NCBI GenBank assembly: GCA_041686955.1
Contig: JAWLCV010000037.1
Coordinates: 1 to 40,734, forward strand
Direction of reading: 5' to 3'
Source of the DNA: UBA7803 sp041686955
GTDB taxonomy: Bacteria; Pseudomonadota; Gammaproteobacteria; Pseudomonadales; Azotimanducaceae
DNA length: 40,734 nt
Positions 16,312 through 23,953 of the stretch are shown piece after piece. Position 1 is the first letter of the stretch, and every line of letters begins with the position of its first letter. Under the pieces are notes generated by a model. The model saw only the letters and a program-made list of their open reading frames with translations. It ran no database searches and was not told where the DNA came from. The position numbers and the translations under genes are program-made.

Positions 16312-17544
16312 GCTGAGCCAGGCCAGCGCACCAGCCATGAGCACCAGGGGTGGCAACGACGCCCACAGCACGCTCTCCCACCCCGCCACGTGCACCACCG
16401 ACCCCGCCAGCAGCGAGCCCAGCGCTGCCACACCGAATACCGAGAAGTCGTTCACCGCCTGGGCGGCGAAACGTTCCGCCGGGCGATAGCTCTGCACCAG
16501 CAGGCTGGTGCCGCCGACGAAGAGGAAGTTCCAACCCACCCCGAGCAGCGCCAGGGCGACCCAGTAGTGCAGGTACTCGTGTCCCTGCAGGGCGGTGGCC
16601 AGGGTGGCGCCCAGCACCGCAACCCCCAGCGCCATCATCCGGGGGATGCCCAGACGGGCGATGAGCACCGCGGACACCAGCGACGGCAGGTACATGGCGA
16701 GCACGTGAGCCCGCACGACTCCGGCGGTCTCGGAGAGGCTGAAGCCGTCCACCACGTGCATGGAGATGGGCGTGGCGGTCATGACGAAGGTCATCACCCC
16801 CTGCCCCACCACGCCGGCCAGCACGGCGACCACGAAGGTGGGACGAGTCACCATGGCCGTGAGCGGCGCCCGCTCCTGGTCCACCGACGCATCCGCGGGC
16901 ATCTCGGGCTCTCGGATGAGCAGCAACGCCGCCGCGGCCGCGGTGAAGAGCCCCGCCAGCACCAGGAACGAGCCGAGAAACGGCGTGGCCGCCACCCAGG
17001 ACGAAGCCCGCGTCGCCAGCGCCGGCCCGAGCAGGGCGCCGCCCACGGCACCGAGCAGCACCATGGAGACCGCGGAGCCGGCCCGGGCGGGGATCACGCT
17101 CTCCGCGGCGGCGAACCGATACTGCTGACTGAAGGCGACCTTGGCGCCGATGAGGATGGTGCACAGACAGAACAGCAGGAAACTCTGCGCGATCAGCGCC
17201 AGCGCGCCGAGCAGCGCCGCCGCCGCGCCGCCCGCCGCGGCCAGGGCGAACCCGAGACGCCGCCCCACCCGGCGCATGAGCAGGGCCGCAGGCACCGTGG
17301 TCAGCGCCGTCCCCACCACCATGATGGACATGGGCACCGTGGCCAGGGCCGGGTCCGGCGCCAGGGCCACGCCGACGATGCCACCGATGGTCACCACCAG
17401 CACCGTACCCGCGGTGGCCACGCACTGGCAGAGGATGAAGATCAGCAGATTGCGGTTGGCGGGAATGTTCAAGGGCGGAACCGGCCGTGCGAATCGCCGG
17501 AGTATCGAGCAGAATGTCGCCTCTGACAAACGGGATGGGAACAT
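16276..17544 (-). CDS. MFS transporter (12-TM), substrate unknown
   Basis: 422-aa major facilitator with about 12 hydrophobic segments. TM1 is NLLIFILCQCVATAGTVLVV, the loop 2-3 region is LLMRRVGRRLGFAL, and a central loop (REPEMPADASVDQERAP, about 212-228) precedes the second half. It resembles YfkF/UMF2-type MFS proteins often annotated only as MFS transporter. The start is uncertain: ATG 17544 overlaps the divergent nhaC start, whereas TTG 17472 (LNIPANRNLL) would leave a 62-bp divergent intergenic region and remove 24 residues that look non-membrane. Neither has a good Shine-Dalgarno sequence. The 3' end overlaps the YdjM-like gene by 36 nt. Confidence 0.85.
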   Translation of the reverse strand: MFPSRLSEATFCSILRRFARPVPPLNIPANRNLLIFILCQCVATAGTVLVVTIGGIVGVALAPDPALATVPMSIMVVGTALTTVPAALLMRRVGRRLGFALAAAGGAAAALLGALALIAQSFLLFCLCTILIGAKVAFSQQYRFAAAESVIPARAGSAVSMVLLGAVGGALLGPALATRASSWVAATPFLGSFLVLAGLFTAAAAALLLIREPEMPADASVDQERAPLTAMVTRPTFVVAVLAGVVGQGVMTFVMTATPISMHVVDGFSLSETAGVVRAHVLAMYLPSLVSAVLIARLGIPRMMALGVAVLGATLATALQGHEYLHYWVALALLGVGWNFLFVGGTSLLVQSYRPAERFAAQAVNDFSVFGVAALGSLLAGSVVHVAGWESVLWASLPPLVLMAGALAWLSSASRRSVPAPR

Positions 17545-19094
17545 TGAGCCAACAGGGGGAATCGGAACCGGCCGTGCGGCCGGCGAGTGCCGTCGACGTG
17601 GCGCTGACCATCGGCATCACCGTGGCCCTGCTGGCCCTGTCGGTGGTTCTGTTCGGCAGCGACTCGTCCAGTGGCGCCAACCAAATCGCGCTGGTGCTCG
17701 GCGCGGTGATCGCGACGGTCATCGGCATCAAGAACGGTCATAGCTGGATCGCCATCGAACGCAACATCATCGACGGCATCTCCGCAGCCATGCCCGCCAT
17801 CCTCATCCTGTTCTCGGTGGGCAGCCTCATCGGCGCATGGATGCTCTCCGGCACCGTGCCCACCATGATCTACTACGGCCTGCTGCTGCTCGACCCGGCC
17901 GTGTTCTACCCCGCCGCCTGTCTGCTCTGCGCCATCGTCTCCCTGTCCATCGGCAGCTCGTGGACCGTGGCCGGCACCCTGGGCGTCGCGCTGATCGGCG
18001 TGGCGGGCGCCATGGAGCTCTCCTTGGCGGTGACCGCGGGGGCCGTCATCTCCGGTGCGTACTTCGGCGACAAGATGTCGCCCCTCTCCGACACCACCAA
18101 CCTGGCCCCGGCGGTGACCGGTATCGACATCTTCACCCACATCCGCCACATGATGTGGACCACCACCCCGAGCTTCCTCATCGCCCTGGCGGCCTTCGGC
18201 GCCATGGCCCTGTTCCAGCCCGCTCGGCCCACCGGCACCAGCCTGGAGCGGACCCTGAGCCTCCTCGAGGAGCATTTCCGGATCGGGCCGCTGCTGCTGC
18301 TGCCGGTGGCACTGGTGATCTACATGGCGGTACGGCGGGTGCCGGCCGTGGCCACCGTGCTGGCGGGCGCAGCCTTCGCAGTCGTGCTGGCCCTCCTGTT
18401 TCAGCGTCCGGTGGTCCTGGCGCTGGCCGGCGGCCCCGATACGACTCAGCAGGCCGCCTTGTTCAAGGGCGTCTGGCAGGTGCTGTTCGACGGCTACCAG
18501 GCCAGCACCGGCAGCGACAACCTGGACGCGCTGCTGTCCCGCGGCGGCATGAGCTCCATGCTCAACACGGTCTGGCTGATCATCACCGCCATGTGCTTCG
18601 GCTCCGCCATGGAGAAGGCCGGTGTGCTGGAACGCCTGCTGCGCGCGCTGATGACGTGGGGGCGCAGCGTGGGCGGTCTCATCGCCACCACCGTCGCCAC
18701 GTGCTTCGGTGTCAATGCCCTGGCAGCCGACCAGTACATGTCCATCGTCATCACCGGGCGCATGTTCAGGAGCGAGTACCAGAGTCGCGGCCTGCATCCG
18801 AAGAACCTGGCCCGGGTGCTGGAGGACGCCGGCACCATCACCTCGCCGCTGGTGCCCTGGAACACCTGCGGCGCCTACATGGCCGCCGCCCTGGGGGTGC
18901 CTACCCTCGCCTACCTGCCGTTCTGCTTCTTCAACCTGGTGAACCCCTTCGTCTCCATCGGCTACGGCTTCACCGGCTTCAAGATCGTCCCGGCGGACGA
19001 TGCGCCGCCGTCCCCGGGCGCCGAAACGGCGGGGGCTAGGATTGCGATGCCGGGTGCACCATCGTCCAGCGCAGGATATCAGCGGCGCGGATGA
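17535..19094 (+). CDS. nhaC: NhaC-type Na+/H+ antiporter
   Basis: 519-aa membrane antiporter of the NhaC family with about 11-12 hydrophobic segments. Diagnostic stretches are SIGSSWTVAGTLG, GAYFGDKMSPLSDTTNLAP (about 176-194) and, near the end, TSPLVPWNTCGAYMA. NhaC proteins exchange Na+ for H+, in some bacteria with malate or lactate. ATG 17535 is chosen; ATG 17514 (seven residues longer) and TTG 17544, which has a GGGATGGGA sequence upstream, are alternatives. The C-terminal 25 residues are low-complexity and the last 59 nt overlap the 3' end of the convergent site-2 protease gene. With the NSS transporter it suggests reliance on a sodium gradient. Confidence 0.93.
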   Translation: MGTLSQQGESEPAVRPASAVDVALTIGITVALLALSVVLFGSDSSSGANQIALVLGAVIATVIGIKNGHSWIAIERNIIDGISAAMPAILILFSVGSLIGAWMLSGTVPTMIYYGLLLLDPAVFYPAACLLCAIVSLSIGSSWTVAGTLGVALIGVAGAMELSLAVTAGAVISGAYFGDKMSPLSDTTNLAPAVTGIDIFTHIRHMMWTTTPSFLIALAAFGAMALFQPARPTGTSLERTLSLLEEHFRIGPLLLLPVALVIYMAVRRVPAVATVLAGAAFAVVLALLFQRPVVLALAGGPDTTQQAALFKGVWQVLFDGYQASTGSDNLDALLSRGGMSSMLNTVWLIITAMCFGSAMEKAGVLERLLRALMTWGRSVGGLIATTVATCFGVNALAADQYMSIVITGRMFRSEYQSRGLHPKNLARVLEDAGTITSPLVPWNTCGAYMAAALGVPTLAYLPFCFFNLVNPFVSIGYGFTGFKIVPADDAPPSPGAETAGARIAMPGAPSSSAGYQRRG

Positions 19095-20229
19095 TGCCCA
19101 CGACCCGTCCGTTACGCACCACCACCACGGGCTCGTCGCCCACGCCACCCAGCCGTCGCAGAGCAGTGCTGGCCATCTCCGCAGCATCCAGACTGTGGGC
19201 GTCGTCGATGGGCGTCAGCAGCTCGCCCACCCGCCTGCCGTGGCGCTCCCCGGGGGGCACCTGCCTGGCGTCGGCGAACGACACGGTGCCGAGGTATCGG
19301 TCCCCGTCCACCACCGGCCACAGGTGCTGGTTGCTGCGCAGCAGGTAGTCTTCGATGAAGCTGTCGACGGAGGTCTCGGCGGGCACGGTGTCGAAGCGCG
19401 TGCGCATGACGTCCTGAACGCGCACCGAGCGCAGGCTGCGCTCGGTGAGCATCTGGGTATAGCTGGCACGGGCGATGTGGGTCAGAAACCAGCCGATGAG
19501 CACGAGCCACAGCCCGCCCAGATTGCCCTGGGCGAAGATGCTCCAGAAGCCGAGCCCCATGAGGATCCATCCCACCGCCTTTCCGGCGTTGGACGCGATC
19601 CGGGTAGCGCGGACGGCATCACCCGTGAACCACCAGATCAGCGCGCGGAACACCCGGCCGCCGTCCAGGGGGAAGCCCGGCACCAGGTTGAATACGGCCA
19701 GCATGAGGTTCACCGAGCCGAGCCAGATGCTGGCGGTGACCGCCGGAGAAAGCTGCGCGACCGCCGCCTGGGGATCCTCCGCCAGCAGCCGGACGAGCTC
19801 GTCGCCCATGGCGGCGCTGGCGAGCAGGGTGAACATCACCCCCAGCGCCGCACTCATCAGCGGGCCCACCACGGCGATGTTGAACTCTTCCTTGGGCGTG
19901 CGTGCTTCGGCCTCGATCTCCGCCATGCCGCCGAACAGGAACAGCGTGATCCGCGGCACCCGTATGCCGTAGCGCCGGGCCATCAGCGAGTGCGACAGCT
20001 CGTGGGCGAGCAGCGACGCGAAGAAGATCACCCCGGCGCTCACCGCCGTGAACCAGGTGGTGGCCGCCGACCAGTCCGGGTGCCATTGCGGGAACAGCCC
20101 GGCACCGAGGCTGTAGACGATGAGCGCGAAGATGATCAGCACGCTCCAGTCCAGGCGAATCTCGATTCCGAAGATGCTGAACAGGCGTAGCCCCGAGCGC
20201 TCCGCACCTCCGAGCTTCAGGTCCGTCAT
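19036..20229 (-). CDS. Site-2 protease-family zinc metalloprotease with C-terminal CBS domains
   Basis: 397-aa intramembrane metalloprotease of the S2P/M50 family, Rip3-like. HELSH (76-80) provides the zinc histidines and catalytic Glu; the third ligand lies in NLVPGFPLDGGRV with D189. About six membrane segments occupy residues 28-240; two CBS motifs follow (about 262-330 and 330-395), suggesting nucleotide-sensing control. ATG 20229 has a GGGGAA Shine-Dalgarno sequence at 7 nt and is preferred over the open frame to 20286. It lies 67 nt downstream of coaX with a large inverted repeat between. Substrate is unknown; S2P enzymes usually cleave membrane-bound anti-sigma factors or other regulators. 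No anti-sigma gene is nearby. Confidence 0.92.
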   Translation of the reverse strand: MTDLKLGGAERSGLRLFSIFGIEIRLDWSVLIIFALIVYSLGAGLFPQWHPDWSAATTWFTAVSAGVIFFASLLAHELSHSLMARRYGIRVPRITLFLFGGMAEIEAEARTPKEEFNIAVVGPLMSAALGVMFTLLASAAMGDELVRLLAEDPQAAVAQLSPAVTASIWLGSVNLMLAVFNLVPGFPLDGGRVFRALIWWFTGDAVRATRIASNAGKAVGWILMGLGFWSIFAQGNLGGLWLVLIGWFLTHIARASYTQMLTERSLRSVRVQDVMRTRFDTVPAETSVDSFIEDYLLRSNQHLWPVVDGDRYLGTVSFADARQVPPGERHGRRVGELLTPIDDAHSLDAAEMASTALRRLGGVGDEPVVVVRNGRVVGIIRAADILRWTMVHPASQS

Positions 20230-20243
20230 GAAAGTTCCCCGCG

Positions 20244-20285
20244 TGATCCGGCGTCCCGAGAATACCCGGGTCACGGGCCGGATCA
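20244..20285. repeat. 9-bp perfect inverted repeat between coaX and the site-2 protease gene
   Basis: TGATCCGGC (20244-20252) and GCCGGATCA (20277-20285) are perfect reverse complements, enclosing 24 nt in which CCCG (20255-20258) and CGGG (20267-20270) can form an inner stem. On the minus strand it lies 11 nt after the coaX stop and 14 nt before ATG 20229. It lacks a U tract, so it may be an RNA-processing or attenuation hairpin rather than an intrinsic terminator. Confidence 0.5.
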
Positions 20286-20296
20286 AACCGAGTCGG

Positions 20297-21073
20297 TCAT
20301 TCGTGGAGGTTCTGCCGCAATGCCTCGCGAAGCCCCACCAGGATGAGGTCCGGCACCACCGCGTCGAACAGCTCCTCGCTGTCGAACAGATGCGAGAAGC
20401 CTCCAGTGCCGATGACCAGAGGCGCCTCGTCCGGGAAGGCCTCGTCGGTCATCCGCCGCACCAGCTCCTTCACCATCCCGACGTTGCTCCAGTACAGACC
20501 GTTCTGGATGCTCTCCACGGTGCTGCGGCCGATGGCGTTTTCGGCGGGAACGATCTCCACCGACGGCAGCTTGGCCGTCTTCTCCACCAGCGCCTCGAGG
20601 GCCAGACGCACGCCCGGCAGAATGTTGCCGCCGAGGAACTCGCCATCCTTGGTGATGGCGGTGAGGGTGGTGGCCGTGCCGAAGTCCACCACGATGAGGT
20701 TCCGGTTCGGATACAGCTTGCGCGCCCCGATGGCATCGGCGATGCGGTCGGCGCCCACCTCTTTCGGGTCCTTGTAGAGGATCTTCAGCCCGGTGCGGGT
20801 TCCCGGACGCAGCACCATGGGCTCCAGGTGGAAGTACTTCTGGCAGCACGACCGCAGCGAGTAGAGCATGTCCGGCACCACCGAGCTCAGCGCGATCTGG
20901 GTGACCTTCCGGGGATCGATGCCGTTCTCCCGCAGCGCCGCGAGCAGGAACACCCCCAGCTCGTCCGAGGAGGCCCGGGCGGAGCTGGTGCGGCGGAACT
21001 GGCTCACCAGCCGCTCACCCTGGTATACGCCGCAGTAGAGCTGGCTGTTGCCGACGTCCAGGCACAGGATCAA
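20297..21073 (-). CDS. coaX: Type III pantothenate kinase CoaX
   Basis: 258-aa acetate/sugar kinase-fold enzyme that phosphorylates pantothenate in the first step of CoA synthesis. Motifs are CLDVGNSQ (4-11, phosphate 1 loop, Asp6), KEVGADRIADAIGA (about 103-116, pantothenate site) and VVDFGTATTLT (about 127-137, phosphate 2). Type III enzymes need a monovalent cation and resist CoA feedback. The start is the rare codon TTG 21073, whose last bases overlap the panC TGA (TTGA, 21070-21073); no other start would keep the conserved first strand, so translational reinitiation is likely. It follows panB and panC directly, giving three CoA-pathway genes in order. Confidence 0.96.
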   Translation of the reverse strand: MILCLDVGNSQLYCGVYQGERLVSQFRRTSSARASSDELGVFLLAALRENGIDPRKVTQIALSSVVPDMLYSLRSCCQKYFHLEPMVLRPGTRTGLKILYKDPKEVGADRIADAIGARKLYPNRNLIVVDFGTATTLTAITKDGEFLGGNILPGVRLALEALVEKTAKLPSVEIVPAENAIGRSTVESIQNGLYWSNVGMVKELVRRMTDEAFPDEAPLVIGTGGFSHLFDSEELFDAVVPDLILVGLREALRQNLHE

Positions 21074-21882
21074 TGGAGTTCTCCCGCCAGAGCCTCCCGC
21101 GGCGCCGGGGCCGTCGCGGTCAGGGGCACGTTGTCGATCAGGCGCACCGAGCGATCCTGCCCGTGCACCACCACGGCGCCGAACCGGCGCCCCCGGCGGG
21201 TCTTCACGTAGTCCACGTCGAAACCGGCCGCCCGAAGCCGCTCACCCACCTCGGCGTCCGATAGCGGCGCCCGCAGCAGCTCGGGAAACCTCGGCGCCAG
21301 CCGGCGCCCCCGCTCGTCGAGCAGCGCGTTACGGGAACTGAGCGCCAGACCGTCCGTTTCGCGCACGGTGGCGCAGGGAACGATCTCGGTTTCGAGAAAG
21401 AAAGCGGCCGCCATGTCGCGGATCAGCTCGTACTGCTGGTAATCCTTCTCCCCGAAATAAGCGCGCTCGGGCCGCACCAGATTGAGCAGCTTCATGACCA
21501 CGGTGAGCACCCCGGTGAAGTGGCCGGGGCGGTGGGCGCCGCACAGCTCTGCGCTGACCTGGTGCTCCTCGACCCGGTAGCGAAAGCCGTCGGGATACAG
21601 ATCGTCGTAGGTCGGCGTCAGCACCGCGTCCACGCCCAGCTCCGCGGCCATGGCCAGATCCGCCTCCAGCGTTCGCGGATAGTTCGCGAGATCGGCGGCG
21701 TTGTTGAACTGGGTGGGATTCAGGTAGACGGACACCACGGTGACGTCGTTCTCGGCCACGCTGCGGCGGATGAGCGACGCGTGGCCCGCGTGCAGCGCGC
21801 CCATGGTGGGAACGAAGCCCACCGGGCCCGTCATGCCGCGCCTGGCGCCCTGCCAGGCGGTCAGGTCGTCGAATACCTTCAC
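21070..21882 (-). CDS. panC: Pantothenate synthetase PanC
   Basis: 270-aa ATP-dependent ligase joining pantoate and beta-alanine. The nucleotidyltransferase motif PTMGALHAGHASLI (about 25-38) contains the HxGH signature; LNPTQFNNAADLANYPRT (about 54-71) and YFGEKDYQQYELIRDM (about 142-157) bind pantoate and ATP, followed by the KMSKS-like region ALSSRN. The length is slightly under the usual 280. GTG 21882 overlaps the panB TGA in GTGA, and the panC TGA overlaps the TTG of coaX, so all three genes are coupled. The enzyme needs beta-alanine; no panD lies in the window, but a group II PLP decarboxylase at 34660-36150 is a conceivable source. Confidence 0.97.
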   Translation of the reverse strand: MKVFDDLTAWQGARRGMTGPVGFVPTMGALHAGHASLIRRSVAENDVTVVSVYLNPTQFNNAADLANYPRTLEADLAMAAELGVDAVLTPTYDDLYPDGFRYRVEEHQVSAELCGAHRPGHFTGVLTVVMKLLNLVRPERAYFGEKDYQQYELIRDMAAAFFLETEIVPCATVRETDGLALSSRNALLDERGRRLAPRFPELLRAPLSDAEVGERLRAAGFDVDYVKTRRGRRFGAVVVHGQDRSVRLIDNVPLTATAPAPREALAGELH

Positions 21883-22679
21883 CCGTACGACTCCTCGCGG
21901 CTGGGAAATTCACCCCCCTGTACCTCGGCGTGGAACCGGTTCACCGCGTCGTGGACGGTACCGAAGCCGTCGGCGTAGTGACGCAGAAACTTCGGCTTGA
22001 AGTCCGGGTTCGTGCCCAGCATGTCCTGGAGCACCAGTACCTGGCCGTCGGTATGCACGCCGGCGCCGATGCCGATGGTGGGAATGCCGATGCCCCGGCT
22101 GATGCAGTGCGCGAGCTTCGTCGGCACGCACTCCAGCACGAGGGCGAAGCACCCGGCTTCGGCCAGCCGGCGCGCCGATTGCACCAGCGCCTGGGCCGCA
22201 GCCTCGCTGCGGCCCTGCACCTTGTGACCGCCGAAACCGTGCACGGCCTGGGGCGTGAGTCCCAGGTGCCCCATCACCGGCACCCCGGACTCGACGATGT
22301 GGGCGATGATGTCGAGCTGACCCGCCTCGCCCTCGATCTTCACCGCACTGGCCCCGGACTGCATCAGCGCCTGTACCGCGTCCATGGCGGGCGCGAGGCC
22401 CTTGCGCACGGTGAGAAACGGCATGTCGCTCACCACGAACTTGTCCGGCGCGCCCCGGGTCACCGCCCGGGTGTGCAGCGCCATGAGATCCACGTCCGCA
22501 TACACGGTGGAGTCGAAACCGTGCATCACCATGGCCAGGCTGTCGCCGACCAGCAGACAATCCACGTCGGTTCGGTTGAGAATCTGGGCGGACCAGAAGT
22601 CGTAGCACGTGACCATGGAGATCTTGCGGCCACTGCCCTTCAGGGCGGCGAAATCCAGCACGTTCAAACGCTTTCCCAT
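21879..22679 (-). CDS. panB: 3-methyl-2-oxobutanoate hydroxymethyltransferase PanB
   Basis: 266-aa TIM-barrel enzyme that makes ketopantoate from ketoisovalerate and methylene-tetrahydrofolate. Motifs are MVTCYDFWSAQI (N-terminal), LVGDSLAMVMHGFDSTVY (about 43-60, Mg-binding Asp), SAVKIEGEAG and VMGHLGLTPQAVHGFGG (about 136-152); the catalytic Glu is in LECVPTKLA. The start is ATG 22679, preceded at 4 nt by GGAGGT (22684-22689); an in-frame ATG at 22691 overlaps that Shine-Dalgarno sequence and is less likely. First gene of the panB-panC-coaX operon. Confidence 0.97.
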   Translation of the reverse strand: MGKRLNVLDFAALKGSGRKISMVTCYDFWSAQILNRTDVDCLLVGDSLAMVMHGFDSTVYADVDLMALHTRAVTRGAPDKFVVSDMPFLTVRKGLAPAMDAVQALMQSGASAVKIEGEAGQLDIIAHIVESGVPVMGHLGLTPQAVHGFGGHKVQGRSEAAAQALVQSARRLAEAGCFALVLECVPTKLAHCISRGIGIPTIGIGAGVHTDGQVLVLQDMLGTNPDFKPKFLRHYADGFGTVHDAVNRFHAEVQGGEFPSREESYG

Positions 22680-22691
22680 GGGTACCTCCAT

Positions 22692-22916
22692 GGGCAGACG
22701 GCTCTTCGGGGAAGGGGCAACCGGCCCGGGGGACCGGCCGAGGCTTCAGATGCCTGGGCGCGACTGGCTGATGCATTCTGGTACCTGTCCACCTTCCGGG
22801 ATCAAGTCCACCTGCCTGAGTTTCAGACGACACGGAACGAATCCTGCGGTCCGCCTCGCGAACGATGGCGGCCGCCGGACGAACGCTACGACAATGACAG
22901 GCGAATGTCCAATGGG
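22692..22916. other. Non-coding interval upstream of panB
   Basis: About 225 bp between the GT25 stop and panB, both on the minus strand. No convincing gene is visible. Minus-strand TTGATC near 22804-22799 followed by CAGAAT is spaced 19 bp, too long for a confident promoter, yet this is where a pan promoter should lie. GGCGGCCGCC (22867-22876) is a short palindrome. Confidence 0.4.
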
Positions 22917-23742
22917 TTACGCCTGTCCGGGACGCCGCGCCGATCCGCGCCGTCTCATGAGGCGTTGCACGATGAAGGTCAGCGGTGAGGCCGCCACGGC
23001 CACGGCTTCGGCGGGGCGCATGAGCTTGGACAGCAGGAGCTCCCGGTTCCGCGACCGGGAAATCAGGTGCTTGAGCTTCTTCTTCGGCCGCGCAGTGGTG
23101 ACGAAGTTGTCGGAGACCGAGACGCTCTGGGTGGCGATCATGGGAAACAGCGCGTAGCTGCCCGGCAGACACGCGAACGCCGCGTCGAGCTGATGGCCGG
23201 CGAGGGTGAACATGGGCAGCGAGTCGCGGCTGCTGTGCGGGTGCTCGTCCAGCCAGGCCAGGAGCCGCGGGCTCGCCACGTAGGCGTGGGCGCAGGCCGA
23301 TGCGGTGCGCAGCACGTTGGTGCCGACGAAGTAGCTCCACAGGGGCCAGTGTCCGAGGTAGAAGATGGCCCAGTCGGAGGGCAGGTTCCGCAGCGCCCGG
23401 CCGATGGCGCGCACCCGCCGGGGCGACAGACCGCGGACGAAGCGAACGTCGTCCTCCAGGATCAGCGCGGTCCCGGCCCCCCGCTCCCGCGCCAGCGCCG
23501 CCACCGCGCGGTGCGATTCCCAACTGCCGATGGTGCCTTTCACCGGGTGCTTCTCCGGCCGGTAGAAGACGACCCGGCGGCACAGCCCCACGCGGTGGAA
23601 TTCGTCCGCCACCCGGTCCACCCGGTCGCTGCGGCTCTTCAGCGAGATGCAGTAGACGGCGTCGAGGAACGACCAGTCGAGCAGCCCTTCCCCGGGCGTG
23701 CGCGGGTCCGCTCCCCGTGCTGAAAGCGGGCCCTGAAGCGGG
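22917..23742 (-). CDS. Glycosyltransferase family 25 (LPS type), interrupted by scaffold gap
   Basis: GT25-family glycosyltransferase, visible part 275 codons. VYCISLKSRSDR (23657-23622) is the N-terminal nucleotide-sugar motif of the family, ALILEDDVRFV carries the EDD motif, and IFYLGHWPLWSYF and GHQLDAAFACLPGSYALFPMIATQSVSVSDN match the GT25 C-terminal half. Such enzymes add galactose or glucose to lipooligosaccharide. No start codon occurs in frame between the gap and the motif (GTG 23621 would delete it), so the true start lies across the gap, most likely GTG 23953, which overlaps the upstream stop in GTGA. Merging the 19-bp identical gap flanks restores one frame of 305 aa. The gene stops with TAA at 22917. 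Confidence 0.88.
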
Positions 23743-23861
23743 NNNNNNNNNNNNNNNNNNNNNNNNNNNNNNNNNNNNNNNNNNNNNNNNNNNNNNNNNN
23801 NNNNNNNNNNNNNNNNNNNNNNNNNNNNNNNNNNNNNNNNNNAAGCGGGCCCTGAAGCGGG
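23724..23861. repeat. Identical 19-bp flanks around a 100-N scaffold gap
   Basis: AAGCGGGCCCTGAAGCGGG occurs at 23724-23742 and again at 23843-23861, exactly abutting the N run 23743-23842. The unit itself is a 12-bp period (AAGCGGGCCCTG) repeated 1.6 times. The gap is therefore either a contig-end overlap left unmerged or a short tandem array that the assembler could not cross. Confidence 0.9.
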
Positions 23862-23953
23862 TCACAGTACGGGCAGCCCGGCCGCGGCGGGCAGCCGTGC
23901 TGGCACGCGGCGGTCCGCGTCGCCGGCACCCGGTGCTCCGCGCCCCTGCTCAC
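23843..23953 (-). CDS. Probable 5' end of the GT25 glycosyltransferase gene
   Basis: GTG 23953 overlaps the TGA of the upstream flavoprotein gene by 4 nt (GTGA) and opens a frame (MSRGAEHRVPATR...) that runs into the gap. Removing the 100 N and one 19-bp repeat copy (119 nt) joins it in frame to the GT25 domain. The 60-odd N-terminal residues before the GT25 motif are Pro/Arg/Cys-rich and have no recognised domain, so a shorter real start hidden by assembly error is possible. Confidence 0.55.

Noticed and set aside
21910..23865. 651-codon minus frame crossing the N run
   Set aside because: It reads through the gap only because N codons contain no stops; the downstream part is a shadow of panB and the GT25 gene.
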